From NCBI RefSeq assembly GCF_946479685.1, contig NZ_CAMLGS010000041.1:1-19090 (forward strand): a stretch of 19,090 bases of DNA, given 5' to 3'. Made by a program: the position numbers and the translations under genes. This stretch comes from an uncultured Methylotenera sp. Lineage in GTDB: Bacteria > Pseudomonadota > Gammaproteobacteria > Burkholderiales > Methylophilaceae. Below are positions 14,014 to 19,090 of the stretch, piece by piece; position 1 is the first letter of the stretch, and every line of letters begins with the position of its first letter. The notes under the pieces were generated by a model. It worked only from the letters and a program-made list of their open reading frames with translations, did not search any database and was not told the origin of the DNA.

Positions 14014-14589
14014 ATGAATAAGGGAATGTTTAATAAAAAAGTATTGGGTGCATTAGTATTGGCAGCAATGTTATCTGCTTGTAAAAGTACACCAATGACA
14101 GACAAACCAGCAGCTGTGCAAGATAAAAGCCCAGCAGGTGCATCATCACAATCAGCTGCAAACAACGCAGCAGACACTTCAGGCGTGAAAGAAGTAGTGA
14201 TTGATAGCAACGCTAACAATGGCAACAACCCATTGAAAGATCCAAACAACATCTTGTCAAAAAGAAACATCTACTTTGACTTTGATAGCGACGCTGTAAA
14301 AGCAGAATACCGTCCATTAGTGGAAGCGCACGCTAAATACTTGCTAGCAAACAGCAACGCTAAAGTAGTGTTACAAGGCAATACCGATGAGCGCGGTACA
14401 CGTGAGTACAACGTTTCTTTGGGTCAGCGCCGTGCAGTAGCAGTTAAAAAATCATTTAACTTGCTAGGCGTGCAAGACAAGCAAATCGAAACAGTAAGCT
14501 TTGGTGAAGAAAAAGCATCACCAAACTGCGCTGATGAAGCTTGCTTCCAACAAAACCGTCGCGTTGATGTAGTTTACGAAAACGATTAA
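14014..14589 (+). CDS. pal: Peptidoglycan-associated lipoprotein Pal
   Basis: Pal is the outer-membrane lipoprotein that binds peptidoglycan and TolB. The 191-residue precursor has a lipoprotein signal with lipobox LSAC (lipidated Cys 23). A Ser/Ala/Asn-rich linker (about 24-75) leads to an OmpA-like C-terminal domain from about 82: NIYFDFDSDAVKAEYRP, then VVLQGNTDERGTREYNVSLGQRRA, which carries the diaminopimelate-binding Asp and Arg. The end, NCADEACFQQNRRVDVVYEND, holds two extra cysteines (172 and 177) near the final binding motif NRRVD. AAGGAGA just upstream is a strong Shine-Dalgarno. The gene uses A/T-ending codons more than its neighbours, as expected for a highly expressed protein. 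Confidence 0.96.
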   Translation: MNKGMFNKKVLGALVLAAMLSACKSTPMTDKPAAVQDKSPAGASSQSAANNAADTSGVKEVVIDSNANNGNNPLKDPNNILSKRNIYFDFDSDAVKAEYRPLVEAHAKYLLANSNAKVVLQGNTDERGTREYNVSLGQRRAVAVKKSFNLLGVQDKQIETVSFGEEKASPNCADEACFQQNRRVDVVYEND

Positions 14590-14612
14590 TTTTTTAGGTA
14601 TTACTTTAAAAA

Positions 14613-15425
14613 ATGATGAAAAACCTGATTCTGTCTAGCGTATTTTTAGCAGCGCAATTATTTTCAATTAGCGGTCACTCGGCATTGTTTGATGACGATG
14701 AGGCGCGCAAGAAAATATTAGAGGTTGAGAAAAACATGCAAAGCCAGAATCAGGCGACGCAGTCTGCACTTAAAGATTTAAAACAATCGCATGAGTCAAG
14801 ACTGACCACGCTAGAGGCGATTACCAAAAACGGCTTTGCCGATATGCAATCGCAAATCGATGCGTTGAAGCAAGAAAATGCAAGATTAAAAGGCGAGCTG
14901 GAAATTGCCAATCACAAAATTGAAACTGCATTGCAGCGTCAAAAAGATTTATATACGGATAGCGATGAGCGCTTACGTAAACTGGAGTCTGTACCAGCGG
15001 CAGCCGCTGCAGCGCCAGTAGCAGCGGTGGCTGAAAAAAACACACAAGAATCTCAGCTGTTGGAGTTAGCCAACGGCTTGTCTAAAGAGTCTAAACATAA
15101 AGACGCTTTTAACACCTACGATAAGTTCTTAAAGGACTATCCTAACAGCAGTTCTGTACCTGATGCGATGTACGGTTTAGGTTACTCGCAATTTGCGTTA
15201 AAGAACTATAAGTCATCAATTGCTACCCAGCAAAAGCTGATTGATACTTATGCTGATAGCCCTAAGGTGCCGGATGCGATGTTTAATATGGCTAATAGCC
15301 AGATTCAGCTGGGCTTGGTGCCGGGCGCTAAAAAAACATTGCGTGATTTAATTGCCAAGTTTCCAAATAGTGAGTTGACGCCAACTGCGCAAAAGCGCCT
15401 AAAAGCACTAGAGGCGATTAGATAA
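14613..15425 (+). CDS. cpoB: Cell division coordinator CpoB (YbgF)
   Basis: CpoB is a periplasmic protein that links outer-membrane constriction by Tol-Pal with peptidoglycan synthesis (PBP1B-LpoB in E. coli). The 270-residue precursor has a signal peptide (cleavage near GHS-A, residue 23). A predicted coiled coil (about residues 30-120, rich in Q, E, K, L, including FADMQSQIDALKQENARLKG) corresponds to the trimerisation part, and an Ala-rich linker (about 129-143) follows. Three TPR-like repeats end the protein (LLELANGLSKESKHKDAF, PDAMYGLGYSQFALKNYKSS, PDAMFNMANSQIQLGLV). ATG 14613 and 14616 are both possible; neither has a close Shine-Dalgarno. It is the last gene of the tol-pal unit and is followed by a terminator. 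Confidence 0.93.
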   Translation: MMKNLILSSVFLAAQLFSISGHSALFDDDEARKKILEVEKNMQSQNQATQSALKDLKQSHESRLTTLEAITKNGFADMQSQIDALKQENARLKGELEIANHKIETALQRQKDLYTDSDERLRKLESVPAAAAAAPVAAVAEKNTQESQLLELANGLSKESKHKDAFNTYDKFLKDYPNSSSVPDAMYGLGYSQFALKNYKSSIATQQKLIDTYADSPKVPDAMFNMANSQIQLGLVPGAKKTLRDLIAKFPNSELTPTAQKRLKALEAIR

Positions 15426-15450
15426 GCAATACAGAAAGTTGTTTATTTGC

Positions 15451-15470
15451 CTATATTTAGGTAAATATAG
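15451..15470. repeat. 20-bp AT-rich inverted repeat upstream of the terminator
   Basis: CTATATTTA (15451-15459) and TAAATATAG (15462-15470) are perfect 9-bp arms around GG. It ends 10 bp before the terminator stem. An AT-rich palindrome may arise by chance, but its position beside a possible queE promoter makes a regulator site possible. Confidence 0.45.
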
Positions 15471-15480
15471 CTTTTAAGTT

Positions 15481-15516
15481 AAAATAGCGCCCATTATTAA
15501 TTGGCGCTATTTTTTT
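15481..15516 (+). terminator. Intrinsic terminator after cpoB
   Basis: The arms AAAATAGCGCC (15481-15491) and GGCGCTATTTT (15503-15513) form a perfect 11-bp stem with an 11-nt loop. Seven consecutive T (15510-15516) run from the end of the stem. This is a textbook Rho-independent terminator ending the tol-pal-cpoB transcript 55 bp past the stop. Confidence 0.9.
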
Positions 15517-15549
15517 GCGTTATTCACTGTTGGTGTGCAAAGTATTTAG

Positions 15550-16188
15550 ATGAAACTTAAAATCCACGAAATTTTCTATTCGCTGCAAGGTGAGTCCTCA
15601 CGTGTTGGGCTGCCTACCGTGTTTGTGCGCCTTACCGGCTGCCCGATGCGCTGCGTCTATTGCGATACTGCCTATGCATTTAGTGGCGGCAATAATATGG
15701 AGATTGATGACATTCTCACCAAAGTGGCAGAGTTTGGTACACCATACGTCACTGTGACCGGTGGTGAGCCGCTCGCACAAAAAGATTGCCATGTGTTGCT
15801 CAAGGCGTTGTGCGATCAGGGTTATAGTGTTTCTCTGGAAACTGGCGGTGCAATGGATATTGGCCCGGTTGATTCTCGCGTGTCCGTTATCTTGGATATC
15901 AAGACTCCTGACTCCGGTGAGTTGAAAAACAATTTATGGGGCAATTTATCCCATCTTAAAAAAGCCGACGAAGTAAAGTTTGTACTATGTGGCCGCGCAG
16001 ATTATGAGTGGGCAAGAGACTTTTTAGCCAAAGAACAGCTCACGACAAAATGTTCAGTCCTGTTTTCACCGGTTTATAGTCAGTTAGCGCCAGCCGACTT
16101 GGCAGATTGGGTGCTGGCGGATAAATTGCCGGTGCGCATGCAATTACAATTGCATAAGATTTTATGGGGCGAGGTGCCTGGCAAATGA
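15550..16188 (+). CDS. queE: 7-carboxy-7-deazaguanine synthase QueE
   Basis: QueE is the radical-SAM enzyme that converts 6-carboxy-tetrahydropterin to 7-carboxy-7-deazaguanine in queuosine synthesis. The 212-residue protein begins [20 protein letters not shown], with the family's substrate-binding LQGE motif. It carries the CX3CX2C iron-sulfur motif at Cys 31, 35 and 38 ([15 protein letters not shown]). The SAM-binding motif VTVTGGEPL and LETGGA follow, and [11 protein letters not shown] is the family's mid-protein signature. Only a weak Shine-Dalgarno is seen before the ATG. It starts 33 bp after the terminator and overlaps queC by 4 bp. QueD and FolE are not in the window, so the pathway is split in this genome. 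Confidence 0.95.
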   Translation: MKLKIHEIFYSLQGESSRVGLPTVFVRLTGCPMRCVYCDTAYAFSGGNNMEIDDILTKVAEFGTPYVTVTGGEPLAQKDCHVLLKALCDQGYSVSLETGGAMDIGPVDSRVSVILDIKTPDSGELKNNLWGNLSHLKKADEVKFVLCGRADYEWARDFLAKEQLTTKCSVLFSPVYSQLAPADLADWVLADKLPVRMQLQLHKILWGEVPGK

Positions 16189-16856
16189 CAAAAAATGCAG
16201 TAGTGCTACTCTCAGGTGGGCTAGATTCCGCGACTGTGCTGGCTTACGCACGCAGTCAGGGTTTTGAGTGTTATTGCCTGAGCTTGGATTATCATCAGCG
16301 CCATATCGCCGAATTGCAAGCAGCTAAGAATGTGGCCAAAGTTATGGGCGCAGCAGCACATAAAACGGCGCAGCTGGATTTGTCCTTGTTTGGAGGTTCT
16401 GCACTGACCGATGATGCGATTGCGGTGCCGGTCAGCGCTAGTGAAGGAATCCCTATTACCTATGTGCCGGCGCGTAACACCATTATGCTGTCGCTGGCAT
16501 TGGCTTGGGCTGAAGTGCTGCAAGCTCAGGATATATTTATTGGCGTGAATGCCTTGGACTACTCTGGTTATCCGGATTGTCGTGGTGAATACGTAAAAGC
16601 GTTCCAGGATATGGCTAACCTTGCCACTAAAAGTGCGGTGGAAGGAAAGACCATTACGATTCATGCGCCATTGATCGATATGACCAAGGCGCAAATCGTA
16701 ACGTTGGGCACCGAGCTTGGTGTAGATTATGCCATGACGGTTTCATGCTATCAGGCTGATAGTGCTGGTGAGGCCTGTGGTTTGTGTGATTCGTGCCGCT
16801 TGCGGCGCGATGGCTTCTTAGCCGCAGGGTTGGCGGACCCTACGCGTTATAAGTAG
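16185..16856 (+). CDS. queC: 7-cyano-7-deazaguanine synthase QueC
   Basis: QueC turns 7-carboxy-7-deazaguanine into preQ0 with ATP and ammonia, the step after QueE. The 223-residue protein has the PP-loop SGGLDS (residues 10-15), the conserved LDYHQRH, and [12 protein letters not shown]. It has [14 protein letters not shown], and four zinc-binding cysteines at 188, 198, 201 and 204 ([20 protein letters not shown]). ATG 16185 overlaps the queE stop as ATGA and has GAGGTG eight bases upstream; the longer frame from 16164 is rejected. The queE-queC pair after cpoB is a common proteobacterial order, and the overlap implies coupled translation. Confidence 0.96.
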   Translation: MTKNAVVLLSGGLDSATVLAYARSQGFECYCLSLDYHQRHIAELQAAKNVAKVMGAAAHKTAQLDLSLFGGSALTDDAIAVPVSASEGIPITYVPARNTIMLSLALAWAEVLQAQDIFIGVNALDYSGYPDCRGEYVKAFQDMANLATKSAVEGKTITIHAPLIDMTKAQIVTLGTELGVDYAMTVSCYQADSAGEACGLCDSCRLRRDGFLAAGLADPTRYK

Positions 16857-16937
16857 CATTTATAAATTTGGCTGCTAGTAATGTCGAGAATTTTTCGTAT
16901 ATAAACCATTGGTTGATAAGAAATATCGATAAATAGC

Positions 16938-16967
16938 TTGCCAAGAGGTGCAAAAATAACGTAAAAT
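16938..16967 (+). promoter_or_regulatory. Promoter of the rpsP-rimM-trmD-rplS operon
   Basis: The -35 box TTGCCA (16938-16943) matches the consensus at five of six bases. TAAAAT (16962-16967) lies 18 bp further on and is followed by CCGCGCC. Such a GC-rich discriminator is typical of ribosomal promoters under stringent (ppGpp) control; that regulation is inferred. Confidence 0.7.
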
Positions 16968-17010
16968 CCGCGCCTTTCTGCTTTAAATTTTTCAAAAGAG
17001 AACAAAGATT

Positions 17011-17406
17011 ATGGTTATTATTCGTTTAGCTCGTGGTGGCGCGAAAAAAACTCCTTTCTACAACGTAGTTGTAGCTGATTCACGCAACCGTCGTGATGGC
17101 CGCTTTATTGAGCGTGTTGGTTTTTACAACCCATCAGCTAGCGCAAATGCTGAAGGTTTACGTATTGATTTAGCTCGTGTTACTCACTGGCAAAATAACG
17201 GCGCTCAATTGTCAGAGACAGTTGCACGCTTGGTTAAATTCCACGCTAAAGGCCCAGAAGCTGCTATCGCTGCTAAAGCAAAAGATGCTGCTAAAGCTGA
17301 AGCTGCTAAAGCCAAAGCTGCTGCTGCAGAAGCTGCAAAATTAAAAGCAGCTGCTGACGCTGCGGCTGCAGAAGCCGCTGCTGCTGAAGCACCAGCTGAC
17401 GCTTAA
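17011..17406 (+). CDS. rpsP: 30S ribosomal protein bS16 with Ala-rich C-terminal tail
   Basis: bS16 is a small-subunit assembly protein. Residues 1 to about 82 match the whole usual protein ([39 protein letters not shown], and the [22 protein letters not shown] end region). E. coli bS16 is only 82 residues, but this one is 131. The extra 48 residues (84-131) contain 31 alanines, with Lys, Glu and Asp making up nearly all the rest, a likely helical or disordered low-complexity tail ending in APADA. Such tails occur in some proteobacterial bS16 proteins. The frame and codon use (GCT, AAA, GAA) continue smoothly, so it appears real. AGAGAAC precedes the ATG. It is first in the trmD operon. Confidence 0.95.
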   Translation: MVIIRLARGGAKKTPFYNVVVADSRNRRDGRFIERVGFYNPSASANAEGLRIDLARVTHWQNNGAQLSETVARLVKFHAKGPEAAIAAKAKDAAKAEAAKAKAAAAEAAKLKAAADAAAAEAAAAEAPADA

Positions 17407-17413
17407 TTTAAAG

Positions 17414-17436
17414 GGCTTAGGTGTTATGCCTAAGCC
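17414..17436 (+). promoter_or_regulatory. Hairpin just upstream of rimM
   Basis: GGCTTAGG (17414-17421) and CCTAAGCC (17429-17436) form a perfect 8-bp stem with a 7-nt loop, ending six bases before the rimM ATG. No T-tract follows. The only weak Shine-Dalgarno-like bases (AGG) are inside the stem, so it likely limits rimM translation. Confidence 0.65.
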
Positions 17437-17442
17437 ATTAAA

Positions 17443-17997
17443 ATGGCAGTGAATAACATGGTAGTAATGGGGCGCATCGTTGCGCCCTACGGCGTTTATG
17501 GTTGGCTCAAAGTGGTGCCTGATACGGAAGCCCTCGACGGTCTATTTGATTACGACTCGTGGTGGCTAGGTAAAGGCGATAACTGGCGCGAAATGGTAGT
17601 AGAAGCCGCTAAAATTCATAACGATGTGATTGTTGTGAAATTAGTAGGTATCGATGACCGTGATGCTGCATTTGCATGCAAAGGTAAGCAGGTTGCTGTA
17701 CCTAGAGATCAGTTGCCAGAGCCAGACGAAAACGAATACTACTGGTCAGATTTAATTGGTCTGCGTGTTATCAACAAGCAAGGTGTTGAGTTTGGCGTGA
17801 TTACAGAAGTGTTTGAAACAGGTGCTAATGATGTGCTTGTAGTTAAGCCTGATGCTGTAATAAAACCAAATGCTGAGACTGCAGATGCAGGCAAGGAAAA
17901 ACCGCAGGAGCGCTTATTGCCATTTATTGCAGACGTTGTGCTTACGGTTGATTTAAAGGCTAAGTCAATGCTGGTTGATTGGGATGAAGACTTTTAG
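17443..17997 (+). CDS. rimM: Ribosome maturation factor RimM
   Basis: RimM assists 30S maturation, acting on the head domain around uS19 and 16S rRNA. The 184-residue protein has the N-terminal RimM barrel, starting VVMGRIVAPYGVYGWLKVVPDTE, and the middle linker. The C-terminal PRC-barrel domain has YYWSDLIGLRVINKQGVEFGVITEVFETGANDVLVV (in parts) and ends LLPFIADVVLTVDLKAKSMLVDWDEDF, the conserved family end. A Lys/Pro/Ala-rich insertion (PDAVIKPNAETADAGKEKPQ) lies in the PRC domain. ATG 17443 lacks a Shine-Dalgarno and follows a hairpin; ATG 17458 is an alternative. The unfavourable start agrees with the low expression known for rimM within this operon in E. coli. Confidence 0.94.
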   Translation: MAVNNMVVMGRIVAPYGVYGWLKVVPDTEALDGLFDYDSWWLGKGDNWREMVVEAAKIHNDVIVVKLVGIDDRDAAFACKGKQVAVPRDQLPEPDENEYYWSDLIGLRVINKQGVEFGVITEVFETGANDVLVVKPDAVIKPNAETADAGKEKPQERLLPFIADVVLTVDLKAKSMLVDWDEDF

Positions 17998-18030
17998 TTT
18001 TCGTTAAAATCAAACCATTAAAATTGAATC

Positions 18031-18768
18031 ATGGCGTTTAAATTTGACATTGTGACCCTGTTTCCTGAAATGTTTGATGCCATCACTAAGCATGGTATTA
18101 CCAGTCGGGCAATGCAGCAGGGTATTTATGAGGTTGGCTTTTGGAATCCGCGCGACTTCACCAGCGATAATCATAAAACTGTAGATGATAGGCCATATGG
18201 CGGTGGTCCTGGCATGGTGATGCTGGTGCAGCCGTTAGAGCAGGCGATTGGTGCAGCGAAAGCAGCACAGTCTGCAGAGCAAGATGGTAGCTGGGTGGTG
18301 CATATGTCGCCAGCCGGTAAACCGTTAACCCATCAGAAAGTGATGGAGTTAAGTAAAAAGCAAGGCTTGGTATTGCTTGCCAGTCGGTATGAAGGTGTCG
18401 ATCAGCGTTTAATTGATGCTGAGGTAGATGAAGAAATATCGATAGGTGATTATGTGTTAAGTGGTGGCGAGTTGCCTGCCATGGCATTGATGGATGCGAT
18501 TATCCGCCAGCTGCCAGGTGCGTTAGGCGATAGCGACTCTGCGATTGAAGATTCATTCGTAGATGGTTTGTTAGATTGCCCGCACTACACAAGACCAGAA
18601 GAATATAAAGGTGTGAAAGTGCCAGCGGTGTTAATGTCTGGTAATCATGCCAAGATTAAGCAGTGGCGTTTGAAAATGTCATTGCATAGAACCCGGGATC
18701 AACGTCCCGATTTATTGGCCGCAAGGCCGTTGACGAAAGAGGAAACACGGCTGCTGCAAGAAGATTAG
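18031..18768 (+). CDS. trmD: tRNA (guanine-N1-)-methyltransferase TrmD
   Basis: TrmD methylates G37 next to the anticodon of tRNAs that read CNN and some other codons, preventing +1 frameshifting. The 245-residue SPOUT enzyme starts with [23 protein letters not shown]. It has the [14 protein letters not shown] motif and carries the trefoil-knot SAM-binding core ([37 protein letters not shown]). The C-terminal part has [19 protein letters not shown] and ends [14 protein letters not shown]. The 33 bases before the ATG are AT-rich with no Shine-Dalgarno, suggesting low translation. It follows rimM in the same transcript and is followed by rplS. Confidence 0.96.
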   Translation: MAFKFDIVTLFPEMFDAITKHGITSRAMQQGIYEVGFWNPRDFTSDNHKTVDDRPYGGGPGMVMLVQPLEQAIGAAKAAQSAEQDGSWVVHMSPAGKPLTHQKVMELSKKQGLVLLASRYEGVDQRLIDAEVDEEISIGDYVLSGGELPAMALMDAIIRQLPGALGDSDSAIEDSFVDGLLDCPHYTRPEEYKGVKVPAVLMSGNHAKIKQWRLKMSLHRTRDQRPDLLAARPLTKEETRLLQED

Positions 18769-18833
18769 TAGCAGGAACAAGTTTCTTCACAATTAAAAGG
18801 AACTCTGACGGGCAACCTGAGGAGATAAATAAG

Positions 18834-19090
18834 ATGGCAGATATTATTAAAATGTTAGAGCAGGAAGAAATTGCGCGTTTAGGCAAAACAATTCCTGAGT
18901 TTGCACCAGGCGACACAGTTGTGGTTGGCGTAAACGTAGTTGAAGGTACACGTAAACGTGTGCAGTCATACGAAGGCGTTGTTATCGCTAAACGTAACCG
19001 TGGTTTGAACTCATCATTCATTGTGCGTAAAATCTCTTCAGGCGAAGGCGTTGAGCGTACATTCCAAACTTACTCACCATTGATCGCTTC
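18834..19090 (+). CDS. rplS: 50S ribosomal protein bL19 (5' part)
   Basis: bL19 lies at the interface of the two ribosomal subunits. The window ends within the gene; the first 85 residues are present. [31 protein letters not shown], with [23 protein letters not shown] and [16 protein letters not shown], matches the family throughout (quoted in parts). AGGAG lies 11 bases before the ATG in an otherwise favourable leader, in contrast to rimM and trmD upstream. This fits the much higher output needed for a ribosomal protein from the same operon. The family is about 115-130 residues long, so roughly a third is missing at the right edge. Confidence 0.96.
   Translation, partial: MADIIKMLEQEEIARLGKTIPEFAPGDTVVVGVNVVEGTRKRVQSYEGVVIAKRNRGLNSSFIVRKISSGEGVERTFQTYSPLIA

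Noticed and set aside
15426..15549. preQ1 riboswitch upstream of queE
   Set aside because: The expected C-rich loop and A-rich tail pairing with it are absent; the structure present is an ordinary terminator.
16857..17010. tRNA gene after queC, as found in some other proteobacteria at this place
   Set aside because: No cloverleaf, T-loop (GGTTCGA-like) or CCA end is visible; the gap holds only the rpsP promoter.

Overview
The window looks like chromosomal DNA from a betaproteobacterium, most likely of the Methylophilaceae (Methylotenera/Methylophilus type). This rests on three things: the gene order yebC-ruvC-ruvA-ruvB-ybgC-tolQRAB-pal-cpoB-queE-queC followed by rpsP-rimM-trmD-rplS, moderate GC content, and protein sequences of betaproteobacterial character. 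The assignment is inferred from recall, not from a search.

Left part (1 to about 5.7 kb) is an accessory-like mix. It holds the 3' end of a cytochrome b561-type gene (+), then three minus-strand genes: a two-CBS-domain protein, a ChrA-family chromate transporter and a Tim44-like secreted/membrane protein. A plus-strand cassette follows: a MarR-family regulator, a small SnoaL/DUF4440-like protein and an EamA (DMT) exporter. The marR gene has a near-consensus promoter whose spacer is almost filled by a 9+9 bp inverted repeat. The start codon lies so close to the -10 box that the mRNA would be almost leaderless.

Middle part (5.8 to 16.9 kb) is one long plus-strand run of housekeeping genes. yebC and the Holliday-junction genes ruvC, ruvA and ruvB come first, with an AI-2E-family permease inserted between ruvA and ruvB and overlapping ruvB by 4 bp. 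ybgC overlaps the ruvB stop and leads into the Tol-Pal envelope-constriction system (tolQ, tolR, tolA, tolB, pal, cpoB). A clear intrinsic terminator ends that unit. queE and queC (7-deazaguanine/queuosine precursor synthesis) follow, overlapping by 4 bp.

Right part (16.9 kb to the end) is the ribosomal trmD operon: rpsP, rimM, trmD and the start of rplS, behind a recognisable promoter. bS16 carries an unusual Ala/Lys/Glu-rich C-terminal tail. A perfect 8-bp hairpin sits just before rimM, and rimM and trmD lack Shine-Dalgarno sequences while rplS has a strong one. This fits the strongly unequal expression known for this operon in E. coli.

Most of the window is conserved and ordinary. The points most worth a second look are: the marR control region; two short tandem repeats that straddle stop codons (196-237 and 4249-4302); two 3' hairpins whose mismatches become G-U pairs only in the RNA of the adjacent minus-strand gene; the overlap of a terminator with a possible queE promoter; and the bS16 tail. 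I saw no tRNA, rRNA, CRISPR array, insertion sequence or phage gene.
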